The notes under the pieces: generated by a model
Database searches by the model: none
The model's input: only the letters and a program-made list of their open reading frames with translations
What the model was told of the DNA's origin: nothing
Made by a program: the position numbers and the translations under genes
Assembly: GCA_937914785.1 (NCBI GenBank)
Contig: CALGIV010000056.1
Location: 1-19,584 of the forward strand
Direction of reading: 5' to 3'
DNA: 19,584 nucleotides
Origin: an uncultured Eubacteriaceae bacterium
Lineage (GTDB): Bacteria; Bacillota; Clostridia; Eubacteriales; UBA1433
In this document: positions 7,971 to 16,312 of the stretch, one piece after another
Layout: each line of letters begins with the position of its first letter
Position numbering within the stretch: the first letter of the stretch is position 1

Positions 7971-8001
7971 GATTCTCGGGAATATGCACACTTTCGAGAT
8001 C
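7971..8001 (-). terminator. Possible weak terminator or rho leader hairpin
   Basis: Between prmC and rho, GATCTCG (8001-7995) can pair with CGAGAATC (7978-7971) with one bulge across a 16-nt loop, followed by a T/A-rich run. It could end the prmC operon or sit in the rho leader. The stem is weak. I see no clean rho promoter in 7880-8038. Confidence 0.3.
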
Positions 8002-8038
8002 AATGAAATATAACGTTATCGATAAAATTATTATACTG

Positions 8039-8914
8039 CTATTTTTGCGCGATGTCAACGTCCGAACTTTGCAGACCGAAAACAACGCGGTCAAGCCCTC
8101 CATAGTCTTGCACACACCGGATTTTTTTATACCCTGCCTTCTTCATCAAGTCCGTCACCGCCACCGCCTGACCGCTGCCGATTTCAAAGAACAGCGCGCT
8201 GCCTTCTTTTAAGTACAAATGCGCCTTATCAATCATCCTGTGGTAATAATCCAGCCCATCTGCACCGCCACACAGTGCCTCAAAAGGCTCGTACATCTGC
8301 ACATCCCGATCCAGCTGCCCAAGCTCACCGGTCGTGATATACGGCGGATTTGCGCAGATGATATCATAGCGCCTTTTGCTTTCGCCAAAGTCAAATAAAT
8401 CTCCGCAATAAAGCCTCACCCGTGCATCGACGCCGTGAGACAAAACGTTTCTTTCCGCTATACGCAACGCCGACACAGACTTCTCCACCCCTGTAATACG
8501 GAGCTGCGAATGATAAACCGCCAGCGCCACTTCAATACAACCGCTGCCCGAGCCGATATTCAGCACATCCAGCGCTTTATTTCGGGCATATGTTAAAATT
8601 TCCTGCACAAGAATTTCCGTATCTCCGCGCGGAATCAACACATTTTCGTCAACATAAAAATCCAGCCCCATAAATTCCTTTTTCTGAACGATATAAGCGA
8701 CAGGCCTGCCTGCCATACGCTGTTTGATAAGTACTTCAAACTGCGCTTCCTCCGCCTGAGCCAACCGCCGTTCGGGATGCGCAAGAAGATAAGCGCGGTC
8801 ACAGTCGAGCACATAAGCCAGAATCACCTGTGCATCCAACAGCGGCATTCCTGTCGCACAACCGCTGTCTGCAATTGCCGTAACAGCAGCACCCAGCGCC
8901 TCGTCAATCCGCAT
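8039..8914 (-). CDS. prmC: Release factor glutamine N5-methyltransferase
   Basis: Methylates the Gln of the GGQ motif in release factors RF1 and RF2 with S-adenosylmethionine, improving peptide release. The product is 291 residues: an N-terminal helical substrate domain (1-80, including PLLDAQVILAYVL), then a class I methyltransferase fold with SAM loop NIGSGSG (119-125) and catalytic NPPY (189-192). Small departures are NIGSGSG where DLGTGSG is common, and IPRGDTE (95-101) where IPRPDTE is usual. The ATG at 8914 begins at the family position and overlaps the upstream gene's stop by 11 nt, with AAAGGA about 10 nt upstream; the frame is open further upstream, but those codons lie in the preceding gene. 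prfA, a frequent neighbour of prmC, is not in the window. Confidence 0.94.
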   Translation of the reverse strand: MRIDEALGAAVTAIADSGCATGMPLLDAQVILAYVLDCDRAYLLAHPERRLAQAEEAQFEVLIKQRMAGRPVAYIVQKKEFMGLDFYVDENVLIPRGDTEILVQEILTYARNKALDVLNIGSGSGCIEVALAVYHSQLRITGVEKSVSALRIAERNVLSHGVDARVRLYCGDLFDFGESKRRYDIICANPPYITTGELGQLDRDVQMYEPFEALCGGADGLDYYHRMIDKAHLYLKEGSALFFEIGSGQAVAVTDLMKKAGYKKIRCVQDYGGLDRVVFGLQSSDVDIAQK

Positions 8915-10049
8915 TGCTGCCGTTTCCTTTCGCGTAATAGGAGTATAAATACGACTTGATGCCGCCATTATACAGCTTTCGATTCTTATCGGCCTTCCGG
9001 CCAAAATACTGCTCAAACCGCGCATTGCCGCACAGGATAAAAGCCGACCAGTCATTCAGCCTTGTAAACAGTTCACCAAACTCCCGGTACAGGCGATTGA
9101 CGCCGGCCCCACCGGTGCGCAGCCCGTAAGGCGGGTTTGTGAGCAATACGCCGCAGCGCTTTCGCGACGAAAACAGGGCCAGATCCATCTTCTGAAACGC
9201 AATCGCCTCCCCAACTCCTGCTTTCAATGCATTCTCTTTCGCCTGACGGATGCTGAAATAATCGATGTCGCTGCCCAACAGCCGGATCTCCTTTTCATCA
9301 ATCGACTGCTCAGCCTCCTCTTTCGCCCGATCAAACGCATCGCGCCACTGCGGCGACCATTGTTCAAACGCAAAATCCCGACTCAGTCCCGGTGCAATGT
9401 TTTTAATCGCCATCGCCGCTTCAATCAACACAGTACCCGAGCCACACATCACGTCCGCTACACTCTTGCCATCCTGATAATCCGACAATAAAAACATCGC
9501 GGCGGCCAACGTTTCCTTTAAAGGCGCCTCGTTGCCGACAGCGCGGTAGCCCCGCTTATGGAGCCCCTCTCCCGACGTGTTTAAAAACACTTCCGCCACA
9601 TCGTTATTCAAAGACAAAAACAATGAATACGCCGCGCCTTCTTCGCGTAATTCCGATATACCATATGCCGTTAATAATCTGTCAACAATTGCCTTTTTGG
9701 CTACGGACTGACATTTTGACTTACTGAAAAGAGCTGAGCGCACACTGCTGACCTTTGCAACCCAGAACCGCCCGTCCGGCGGGATATAGTCTTCCCATTT
9801 AAGCGCATTCAGCCCGGTATAAAGCGTATCGAAACTGTCTGCGGCAAACTCTGTGATTTTTAAATAAAGCCGGTCTGCCGTGCGCAGCCATAAGTTCCCG
9901 CGCGCCACGGCATCCATATCGCCATAAAAATAAATACGCCCATCAACCGAACGCGCGATCTCATACCCCAACGATATGATCTCGCGCTTCAGCAAACGCT
10001 CAAGGCCAAATGCACATACTGCACAGATCAAATACCGTTCAGTTTTCAC
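8904..10049 (-). CDS. THUMP-type class I rRNA methyltransferase (RlmL/YpsC family)
   Basis: SAM-dependent RNA methyltransferase, probably of 23S rRNA, 381 residues. Residues 1-60 form the family start (ERYLICAVCAFGLERLLKRE, then GRIYFYGD), about 60-160 the THUMP RNA-binding domain, and about 170-370 the catalytic domain with SAM loop DVMCGSGTVLIEAA (199-212), acidic GSDID (259-263) and NPPYG (305-309), which suggests N2-guanine methylation as in RlmL. It is the stand-alone form, not fused to RlmK. The start is uncertain: I chose GTG at 10049, which gives the family N-terminus and overlaps the flavodoxin gene by 11 nt, although GGAGGAG is 13 nt away; TTG at 10079 would add ten unconserved residues. 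It sits between the flavodoxin-like gene and prmC in one operon. Confidence 0.88.
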   Translation of the reverse strand: MKTERYLICAVCAFGLERLLKREIISLGYEIARSVDGRIYFYGDMDAVARGNLWLRTADRLYLKITEFAADSFDTLYTGLNALKWEDYIPPDGRFWVAKVSSVRSALFSKSKCQSVAKKAIVDRLLTAYGISELREEGAAYSLFLSLNNDVAEVFLNTSGEGLHKRGYRAVGNEAPLKETLAAAMFLLSDYQDGKSVADVMCGSGTVLIEAAMAIKNIAPGLSRDFAFEQWSPQWRDAFDRAKEEAEQSIDEKEIRLLGSDIDYFSIRQAKENALKAGVGEAIAFQKMDLALFSSRKRCGVLLTNPPYGLRTGGAGVNRLYREFGELFTRLNDWSAFILCGNARFEQYFGRKADKNRKLYNGGIKSYLYSYYAKGNGSNAD

Positions 10050-10539
10050 TGTGCCGAAGATACTCCTCCACCGTTTCAATCAGCCTGTCTATTTCCTGCG
10101 TATAAATCTCTTCTTTATCCTCCGTCAAACGTGAAACCCTCTGTAAAAACTGCTTGTCCCTGACATCCATTTTATCGAATTCAATGCGGTATCCGGCGCA
10201 AATGCTTATCAGCGCGCGATTGCAAAGCCGCCTGCCAAACACATTGCGCGGTTGTGTGTTTCTCGATTCTTCTTCCTGAACACCACTGCAAACGTACAGC
10301 GCCAAAGCCGGCTTTGATAAAGCCTTGCGTTCTTTAAACAAGAGGCGCTTCATCTCACCACGCATCCCATTGTAGTAAACAGATGCCCCTAAGATAATGA
10401 TATCTGCCTCTTTTATTTTGTGTATATTAATATTTAGTATGTCACAAACAATAACATCTGTCAACTTTAATTTGATATACTCCGCTACAAGCTTTGACGT
10501 ACCATACTTCGTCGAATAGATGATCAGTACCTTGGCCAT
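10039..10539 (-). CDS. Flavodoxin-domain protein
   Basis: Probable FMN-binding electron carrier or oxidoreductase of the cytoplasm, 166 residues. The N-terminus MAKVLIIYSTKYGTSKLVAEYI has the flavodoxin beta1-P-loop-alpha1 pattern in which STKYGT (9-14) binds the FMN phosphate. IIILGASVYYNGMRGEMKRLL (about 47-67) matches the second FMN-contacting loop of the flavodoxin-5/HemG-like group. That group includes menaquinone-dependent protoporphyrinogen dehydrogenases, but no heme genes are nearby, so the substrate is unknown. The ATG lies 8 nt after the S41 protease stop, and AGGAGAAG overlaps that stop codon, so translation is probably coupled. The end overlaps the methyltransferase start. Confidence 0.85.
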   Translation of the reverse strand: MAKVLIIYSTKYGTSKLVAEYIKLKLTDVIVCDILNINIHKIKEADIIILGASVYYNGMRGEMKRLLFKERKALSKPALALYVCSGVQEEESRNTQPRNVFGRRLCNRALISICAGYRIEFDKMDVRDKQFLQRVSRLTEDKEEIYTQEIDRLIETVEEYLRHSEN

Positions 10540-10547
10540 AACTTCTC

Positions 10548-11756
10548 CTACATCTGCAATCTTAACTGCACGATCGCTTCATCTAACTGCGTATCCAGAT
10601 TGCGCGGAACGGAACCGTAGACATATTCGATCTCTTCGGGCAGGCTTACTTCTACATCCGGTTCAATTCCCTGCTCGTGGATCGATGTACCGTTTGGCGT
10701 ATAATATTTTTCCGTCGTAATCGAATACCCGCTGCCGTCTGAATTCTGACCAAAAGTTTGAATAATCCCTTTACCGAAACTCTTCTTGCCCACAATGACA
10801 GCCCTGTCGTGGTCTTGGAGTGCGCCGATTAAAATTTCAGAAGCAGAGGCGGAATACTCGTTTGCCAGCACGACAACGGGAGCATCCAATCCTGCTCCCT
10901 TGGCCGTATTTTCCTTCCGATTGCCCTGACTATCCTCGGAATACATAATCACGCCGGAACCCATAATACGACTCGCAATAGCAATGACCTGACTGACGAT
11001 GCCGCCTGTATTATTGCGCAAATCGATGATAATGCCCTCAGCACCGCGCGCGAGCAGATCATCCAATACTTCGTTGAATTCTTTAGCCGTATTCGCATTA
11101 AATTCTTCTATCTGAATGTAGCCGATATTCTCTTCCATCAGCTGCCCTTCCACCGACTCCGCGACGATATTGGCGCGCACGATAGACGCTTCAAATGTCT
11201 CTTCATCCCGGCCGATGGTCAATTTTACCGTCGTCCCCTTTTCGCCCTTTACCTTTGTCGCCACTTCTTCCGTCGTCGCTCCAACAACATTTTCACCGTC
11301 AACGGCAAGGATCTTATCCCCCGCCATCAGGCCCGCACCTTCTGCCGGCGAATTGCGGAAAACACTCAGAACAGTCACTCGTTCATCGTCTGCCAAAACC
11401 ATACGAATACCGATGCCCGAAAACTCTCCTGTAACACTCTCCGTGTATGCACTGAAATCCTCCGCACTCATGTAGCGCGTATAGTCATCGCCGGCCGCCG
11501 CAAACACCCCTCCGTAAGCCCCTTCCCACAACGCATCTTTATCGACACCGTCGACATACAGCCCTTCAAGCATATTCATTAAATGCATCAATTTATTAAC
11601 CTTTTTTGCGCTGTAACTGTCCTCAACCGCTACCAGGCTCTTCCCGCCGAGAGACACGCCAAATGTCGTCAATAACGTGTATGTGATAAAATTCGTGATC
11701 AACACGATCAAGATCAACAGGACCACGAATCCTTTTTTACTTCTCTTTTCTTGCAT
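10548..11756 (-). CDS. C-terminal processing protease, S41 (CtpA/CtpB type)
   Basis: Membrane-anchored serine protease acting outside the cell membrane, 402 residues. Residues 9-31 are an N-terminal membrane anchor after the basic KRSKKG. About 50-100 is the N-terminal helical region, 108-190 a PDZ domain (GEFSGIGIRM, then SPAEGAGLMAGDKILAVDG), and about 205-372 the protease core. The catalytic pair can be placed by alignment of spacing with E. coli Prc: Ser304 in SASASE and Lys329 in SFGKG, with Gln333 completing the CtpB-type triad. The family trims C-termini of exported or membrane proteins, and CtpB activates SpoIVFB signalling in spore formers; the target here is unknown. It is the first gene of a four-gene operon. 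The ribosome-binding site is modest (AAGGTGG about 10 nt upstream). Confidence 0.94.
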   Translation of the reverse strand: MQEKRSKKGFVVLLILIVLITNFITYTLLTTFGVSLGGKSLVAVEDSYSAKKVNKLMHLMNMLEGLYVDGVDKDALWEGAYGGVFAAAGDDYTRYMSAEDFSAYTESVTGEFSGIGIRMVLADDERVTVLSVFRNSPAEGAGLMAGDKILAVDGENVVGATTEEVATKVKGEKGTTVKLTIGRDEETFEASIVRANIVAESVEGQLMEENIGYIQIEEFNANTAKEFNEVLDDLLARGAEGIIIDLRNNTGGIVSQVIAIASRIMGSGVIMYSEDSQGNRKENTAKGAGLDAPVVVLANEYSASASEILIGALQDHDRAVIVGKKSFGKGIIQTFGQNSDGSGYSITTEKYYTPNGTSIHEQGIEPDVEVSLPEEIEYVYGSVPRNLDTQLDEAIVQLRLQM

Positions 11757-11804
11757 AACCTGTCACCCACCTTTTGATATCAATAATTATCTTACTAGAA
11801 TTAT

Positions 11805-11833
11805 ATTATAGTGGCGAAGAAAAGAATATACAA
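11805..11833 (-). promoter_or_regulatory. Promoter of the S41 protease operon
   Basis: On the minus strand TTGTAT (11828-11833) and TATAAT (11805-11810) are 17 bp apart, about 50 nt upstream of the protease ATG. The -10 is perfect, the -35 fair. It would serve the protease, flavodoxin, methyltransferase and prmC genes. Confidence 0.65.
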
Positions 11834-11908
11834 GATTTTAATCTTTCTCTCGCTGCATAAGGCGCATATTTTGCCGAATTGAAGCCCTTGATAAGGCAAT
11901 TTATATAT

Positions 11909-11937
11909 TTGACAATTATTTGGCGATACTATATACT
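11909..11937 (+). promoter_or_regulatory. Promoter of tyrS
   Basis: A consensus TTGACA (11909-11914) and TATACT (11932-11937) are 17 bp apart. The leader to the tyrS ATG would be about 47 nt, too short for a T-box. It is divergent from the S41 operon promoter. Confidence 0.85.
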
Positions 11938-11990
11938 GACCTTAAATATTATTAAAGTATTGAATCGTTAAAAATAAAAAGGAAGCTACT

Positions 11991-13220
11991 ATGTACGAGA
12001 ATGTATACGATGTATTAAAAGAACGCGGGTTTGTTGGACAGACTACCCATGAAGATGAAATCAGAGCGCTTTTGGGAAGTGAGGCGGTCACGTTTTATAT
12101 CGGGTTTGACCCAACTGCCGACAGTCTTCACGTCGGCCATTTCATCCAAATTATGGTGATGTATCATATGCAGCAATATGGTCATCGCCCCATCGCCTTA
12201 ATCGGCGGCGGCACGACGATGGTAGGAGACCCTTCCGGCAAAACCGATATGCGCAAAATGCTGACTCAGGAGCAAATCGCAGCCAACGGCGAAAACTTTA
12301 AAAAGGTCTTCCAGAAATTCCTCGACTTTTCAGAAGGCAAGGCCCTGATGGTCAATAATGCAGATTGGCTGCTGCACTTAAATTACATCGAATTTTTGCG
12401 CGACGTTGGTCCGCATTTTTCCGTCAATCGCATGCTGACGGCAGAGTGTTATAAAAATCGGATGGAGCACGGCCTGACATTCCTCGAATTCAACTATATG
12501 ATTATGCAATCCTATGACTTCTTGATGCTTTACAAGAAATATGGTTGCAAAATGCAATTCGGCGGCAATGACCAATGGAGCAATATCATCTCGGGCGCCG
12601 ATTTAATCCGCCGCAAACTCGGCCAGCCGGCCTATGGCATGACTTTTAACCTCCTCGTCAACAGCGAAGGCAAAAAAATGGGCAAAACGGAAAGCGGCGC
12701 GCTCTGGCTCGACAAAGAAAAAACTTCGCCGTATGAGTTTTATCAATACTGGCGCAATATCGACGATGCAGATGTGAAAATGTGCTTATCGCTGCTCACT
12801 CTGCTGCCTATGGCAGAAGTGCTGCGCTTAAGCGCACTTGAAGGCAGCGAAGTAAACGAAGCCAAAAGCATCCTGGCTTACGAAGTCACGAAACTTATCC
12901 ACGGCGAAGAAGAAGCACAAAACGCCCGGACAGCTGCCGAGGCATTGTTCGGCCAGGGCCAGGACGACAGCAGTATGCCGTCCACGGCATTTGATATCGC
13001 CGAGATGGAAAAAGGCATCGACATCGTCAGCCTGCTTACCGCTACGCCACTGGCTGCCAGCAAAAGCGAAGCACGGCGCCTGATTGAACAGGGCGGTATT
13101 GCCGTAAACGGAGAAAAAATAGACAGCCCCGCTACGGTGCTGTCGCTCGATAATTTTGAAGAAGGCAAAGTTCTTATCAAAAAAGGAAAGAAAATCTTCC
13201 ATAAAATCACCTTGAAGTAA
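11991..13220 (+). CDS. tyrS: Tyrosyl-tRNA synthetase
   Basis: Class I aminoacyl-tRNA synthetase charging tRNA-Tyr, 409 residues, near the usual bacterial length. The Rossmann core carries HVGH (47-50, the HIGH motif), the tyrosine-site stretch QFGGNDQWSNI (189-199) and KMGKT (229-233), the KMSKS-type loop with the Gly/Thr variant common in bacterial TyrRS. The C-terminal S4-like RNA-binding domain occupies about 343-405 (SKSEARRLIEQGGIAVNG). AAAGGAAG lies 5 nt before the ATG. It is monocistronic: its own promoter is upstream and a terminator follows 34 nt after the stop. Confidence 0.97.
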   Translation: MYENVYDVLKERGFVGQTTHEDEIRALLGSEAVTFYIGFDPTADSLHVGHFIQIMVMYHMQQYGHRPIALIGGGTTMVGDPSGKTDMRKMLTQEQIAANGENFKKVFQKFLDFSEGKALMVNNADWLLHLNYIEFLRDVGPHFSVNRMLTAECYKNRMEHGLTFLEFNYMIMQSYDFLMLYKKYGCKMQFGGNDQWSNIISGADLIRRKLGQPAYGMTFNLLVNSEGKKMGKTESGALWLDKEKTSPYEFYQYWRNIDDADVKMCLSLLTLLPMAEVLRLSALEGSEVNEAKSILAYEVTKLIHGEEEAQNARTAAEALFGQGQDDSSMPSTAFDIAEMEKGIDIVSLLTATPLAASKSEARRLIEQGGIAVNGEKIDSPATVLSLDNFEEGKVLIKKGKKIFHKITLK

Positions 13221-13254
13221 ATTGTTCAAAGCCGTTTATTAAAGATCTATTGAC

Positions 13255-13285
13255 GCCGCCATACATATTGGCGGCTCTTTTATTA
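13255..13285 (+). terminator. Terminator of tyrS
   Basis: A perfect 7-bp stem GCCGCCA/TGGCGGC (13255-13261 with 13269-13275, 7-nt loop) is followed by TCTTTTATTA. Confidence 0.88.
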
Positions 13286-13338
13286 GTTTGCATTTTCACT
13301 CATTTGTTCGGTATCTTACACATCCCTTTTTCTGTAAA

Positions 13339-13367
13339 TTGCAATTTTTGTTCGCACATCTTATGAT
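13339..13367 (+). promoter_or_regulatory. Promoter of the HdeD-like gene
   Basis: TTGCAA (13339-13344) and TATGAT (13362-13367) are 17 bp apart, about 46 nt upstream of the ATG at 13413. Confidence 0.6.
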
Positions 13368-13412
13368 AATAATAGAACGATATGGTAATAATAGGTTCTG
13401 AAAGGAGTTATT

Positions 13413-13958
13413 ATGATAAGAAGAAGAACAACCTTTAATCTCAGTGAGTTGATCCTGGGCATCATCTTTGTCGCCCTGGGCATCTTCACTTTTATCAACC
13501 CCAACACCGCCTTAGGCGGTTTCGTGATTGTCTACGGCATCGTCGCAATCCTCGGCGGCATTGCCAATATCATTTTTTACGTACAGTTGGAAAAAAGAAC
13601 CGGCTTTGGTCCGGTCTCCTCCCTTGTCGGCGGGATTTTCAGCATATTGCTCGGTGTTCTTTTATTGTTCAATGTCAATATCGGCAAGGTGACGTTTATC
13701 ATCATCTTCCCTATCTGGTTCATCATCCACTGCATCTCAAGGCTGTTTAACTTAAGTTATGTCAAATATTTTGGCGGCAAAGCATTGTTTTACTTTTCCC
13801 TTATCATCAATATCATCGGGCTTTTATTGGGATTTGTGCTGCTGTTTAACCCCTTTGCCTCCGCGCTGACATTGGTTTATCTCATCGGCATTTTCCTGAT
13901 TGTCAGCGGCATCGGCAGTATCGTTATATCCATTATAGGATTCAGCCGAAAACAATAA
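13413..13958 (+). CDS. HdeD/DUF308-family membrane protein
   Basis: Small integral membrane protein, 181 residues, with six hydrophobic segments in three pairs. The recurring pattern G(I/L)hhhhLGhhhhhNP near each pair (for example GIIFVALGIFTFINPNTALGGFVIVYG and GLLLGFVLLFNPFASAL) is typical of the HdeD/DUF308 fold. E. coli HdeD is linked to acid resistance, but in Firmicutes the function is unknown, and nothing in the neighbourhood supports an acid-stress role. The basic N-terminus MIRRRTT should lie inside the cell. AAAGGAG (13401-13407) is 5 nt before the ATG. It has its own promoter and a terminator, so it is monocistronic. Confidence 0.9.
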   Translation: MIRRRTTFNLSELILGIIFVALGIFTFINPNTALGGFVIVYGIVAILGGIANIIFYVQLEKRTGFGPVSSLVGGIFSILLGVLLLFNVNIGKVTFIIIFPIWFIIHCISRLFNLSYVKYFGGKALFYFSLIINIIGLLLGFVLLFNPFASALTLVYLIGIFLIVSGIGSIVISIIGFSRKQ

Positions 13959-14000
13959 CAGGCGTTACTCCTTGATTTCTCGCTTTTCAAAGAATTAAAA

Positions 14001-14028
14001 AGGCAGCTTTCTGGCTGCCTCAGTTTTT
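14001..14028. terminator. Two-way terminator between convergent genes
   Basis: A perfect 7-bp stem AGGCAGC/GCTGCCT (14001-14007 with 14014-14020, 6-nt loop) has a T run on each strand: CAGTTTTT rightward and TTTTTAATT leftward. It serves the HdeD-like gene and the lipoprotein gene at 14058-14891. Confidence 0.85.
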
Positions 14029-14057
14029 CAAAAAGCTGGATTTACATTACTATCAAT

Positions 14058-14891
14058 TCATTCTTCCAGAACGCGCACTTCTTTGAAAATATCAGCTATA
14101 TCGTTTTTCTCCGCATATGGCCCGATCTCTTCGTATGCCTCTACCGCGTCCTGCGCCTCGCTGTAGAGGAAAAAAGCGCGGCTCATCATCGAATACGTTT
14201 GAATAGGATGAATGTTCGCCGTATAAATCATAACAACCGGGTCCGTGATGCGGTATCCTGTCTTAACGGCAATCTCTTTGTTAAACGTAAAATAGCTTTG
14301 CCCATCTTTTACATAGATAATATGAATGTTCAAACCGTCTTTGCCCGTACTGTTCAACGGTCTGCCCTGGCGCTCATTATAGATATTTTCGACTTCGATT
14401 TTATCAAAGTAAAATCGATCCAGGTAAGCATCCGATATTTCCTGTTCCCGAAGCCGATACTGTTCCGGCACCAATACATTTAATGTATTGTCTGCATCGA
14501 CAAAATTACTTATCAAATCACTGCCGTCGCTGGTTTCAATCGGATTATGCCGAAAATAATTTTTGCTCACTCTGATAGAATGGCCATAGGAATCGACTTC
14601 CACAGAAGCCAACGGATATTCATTATGCTCATAGCGGGGTTTTCCCTCTATGATGCCATAATTCCACGTATCACAAATAAAAACATCTGCATTTTCTGCT
14701 AACTCCGTATAAAACGCCGTCGCCTTAAAAGCATTTGTTAATTCGACTTCTTCACTTTCTCGTTCCTCCGCTGTCGGAATTACCGGTATTTGATAAATAT
14801 TTTGCGCTTCATCCGGCAAAGGTTTACTGCCGCAACCTGAAAGCAACAGCAGCAGAAGCAACAACCCTGTTAATATTTTCTTTTTCTTCAT
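14058..14891 (-). CDS. Lipoprotein resembling a bacteriocin-linked ABC permease ectodomain
   Basis: Secreted lipid-anchored protein, 277 residues. The N-terminus MKKKKILTGLLLLLLLLSGC is a clean lipoprotein signal with Cys20. The remainder is soluble, without membrane segments. A central stretch around residues 135-165, LNVLVPEQYRLREQEI then FYFDKIEV, recalls the extracellular part of bacteriocin-associated FtsX-like permeases (DUF1430 type), which share a 'N-x-LhVPexY..xExEI' pattern; this is a resemblance from memory, not a confirmed hit. Unlike those proteins it lacks the permease membrane helices, and there is no ABC transporter gene beside it. GAGGGG lies about 9 nt before the ATG. It has its own promoter and is monocistronic. 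The function is unknown. Confidence 0.8.
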   Translation of the reverse strand: MKKKKILTGLLLLLLLLSGCGSKPLPDEAQNIYQIPVIPTAEERESEEVELTNAFKATAFYTELAENADVFICDTWNYGIIEGKPRYEHNEYPLASVEVDSYGHSIRVSKNYFRHNPIETSDGSDLISNFVDADNTLNVLVPEQYRLREQEISDAYLDRFYFDKIEVENIYNERQGRPLNSTGKDGLNIHIIYVKDGQSYFTFNKEIAVKTGYRITDPVVMIYTANIHPIQTYSMMSRAFFLYSEAQDAVEAYEEIGPYAEKNDIADIFKEVRVLEE

Positions 14892-14921
14892 ATTCGCTGC
14901 CCCCTCATTAAATATATCTCA

Positions 14922-14950
14922 ACCATATAACAACAAATATGTACAGTCAA
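14922..14950 (-). promoter_or_regulatory. Promoter of the 14058-14891 lipoprotein gene
   Basis: On the minus strand TTGACT (14945-14950) and TATGGT (14922-14927) are 17 bp apart, about 30 nt upstream of the ATG. In the 304-bp gap 14892-15195 I see only this promoter and the fabK terminator. Confidence 0.65.
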
Positions 14951-15127
14951 CTTTTTTAATCAAAAAATAATAAACGGCTAAAATTAGACCTGAGGAAGAA
15001 TTTTTAAGGCAGAATAGAAAACAAATTCAGCTTTGTTAGAGGCAAATATAAAAAATTTATTTAAAAGATTATTCTGATCAACTTGTTTTTTAAGCTTTAA
15101 ATTAATATTTAAAATACAGAGCATACA

Positions 15128-15162
15128 AAAATCGGACTTCGCTTTCGCGAACGTCCGATTTT
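15128..15162 (-). terminator. Terminator of fabK
   Basis: A long hairpin, 15 bp with one bulged base and a 4-nt loop, joins AAAATCGGAC-TTCGC to GCGAA-GTCCGATTTT. On the minus strand it runs into TTTTTG, 34 nt after the fabK stop. It would also stop rightward transcription. Confidence 0.88.
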
Positions 15163-15195
15163 AATGTTTTAAACAACCTTGATACTGCTTTGTTT

Positions 15196-16146
15196 TTACT
15201 GGTTAAACAACTTCGCTTTTTCATTGACAACGGCTTTTGCTTCTTCAAATAGGCCTTCAATGATCGCCTTTACCGGCCGAATATCCTTCACCAGCGCAGA
15301 GCTCTGGCCAGCCATCACACTGCCTGTGACCACATCGCCTTCTTTGCTCGCGCGCCTTAGAGAACCCGCTGCCAGTTTCTCGTATTCTTCAAACGGCGCC
15401 GCTGCCATCTCAAGTGCCTGCAGCTTCAAATTTAATTCGTTTTTAATGCCGCGCACAGGGTCTTTATATGTTCTGCCAATCGCAACCGTACAATTATCCT
15501 GTGCTTCCACGATCGCATTTTTAAAATTAATATGCGATTCACACTCTTCGCTCGCCACAAAAATGGTGCCGCATTGCACTGCTTCCGCACCGAGCATAAA
15601 GGCTGCTGCCAGCGTACGGCCATTCGCAATGCCACCGGCTGCTATTAACGGAATGCTGATGGCTTCTGCAACGGAAGGAATCAGCACCATCGTATTCATC
15701 TCGCCGATATGCCCGCCGGCTTCGCAGCCTTCCGCTACAACGGCATCACAGCCGCACTCCTCCATACGCTTCGCAATGCGCGCAGAAGGAATAACCGGTA
15801 TGACGACAGCACCGTTGTCCTTCCACATCTTAATATAAGGACGCGGATCCCCCGCGCCGGTCGTTACGATCGGCACGTCATATTCCACGACCAGCTCGGC
15901 CAAATCCTTTGCATATGGGCTGTGCAGCATAATATTCAAACCAAACGGCTTATCAGTCAACTTTCTGATTTCTTTGATTTCTGCTTCGATCACATCCCGC
16001 GGTGCTCCTGAACCGGCCAGCAGGCCCAAGCCGCCCGCATTCGATACTGCCGCTGCCAATTTCGGCGAAGCCACCCAAGCCATCCCTCCCTGAATAATCG
16101 GATATTCAATGCCTAAAATCTCTGTCAATCGCGTTTTAAACATCAT
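15196..16146 (-). CDS. fabK: Enoyl-ACP reductase II
   Basis: FMN-dependent TIM-barrel enzyme that reduces trans-2-enoyl-ACP in the last step of each fatty-acid elongation cycle. The product is 316 residues. It follows the known FabK closely along its length: ITELLxIxYPIIQGGMAWVA-like N-terminus (7-26), DKPFGLNIML (65-74), TTGAGDP (95-101), AEGCEAGGHIG with the active-site His146 (138-148), IPLIAAGGIANG (165-176), AFMLGAEAVQCGT (182-194) and the C-terminal GSVMAGQ (275-281). Nitronate monooxygenases share the fold, but EAGGHIG and the C-terminal GSVMAGQ favour FabK. It stands alone, without fab genes around it. The start is a double ATG at 16146/16143 behind AGAAGGG. It has its own promoter and terminator. 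Confidence 0.92.
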   Translation of the reverse strand: MMFKTRLTEILGIEYPIIQGGMAWVASPKLAAAVSNAGGLGLLAGSGAPRDVIEAEIKEIRKLTDKPFGLNIMLHSPYAKDLAELVVEYDVPIVTTGAGDPRPYIKMWKDNGAVVIPVIPSARIAKRMEECGCDAVVAEGCEAGGHIGEMNTMVLIPSVAEAISIPLIAAGGIANGRTLAAAFMLGAEAVQCGTIFVASEECESHINFKNAIVEAQDNCTVAIGRTYKDPVRGIKNELNLKLQALEMAAAPFEEYEKLAAGSLRRASKEGDVVTGSVMAGQSSALVKDIRPVKAIIEGLFEEAKAVVNEKAKLFNQ

Positions 16147-16177
16147 TCTTCCCTTCTTTCATTTTAAAATATTCATT

Positions 16178-16186
16178 ATTATACCA
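16178..16186 (-). promoter_or_regulatory. Extended -10 promoter of fabK
   Basis: On the minus strand TGGTATAAT (16186-16178) is a perfect extended -10 about 32 nt before the fabK ATG. No good -35 is present, as is usual for extended -10 promoters. I see no FapR-like operator. Confidence 0.6.
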
Positions 16187-16312
16187 TACTTTTTTATGAT
16201 GTACAGGTTGGCTGCATTAATTAATCCAATATAAGCCTTAAAGCGTTGTATTTAAAACTAATCTATCCTCAAGAAATAAATATTTAATCAATAACATTTA
16301 AACTTGATTAAG

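Noticed and set aside
8915..9055. N-terminal extension of prmC by 47 codons
   Set aside because: The extra residues lie wholly inside the upstream methyltransferase gene and do not resemble the family; ATG 8914 gives the normal PrmC start.
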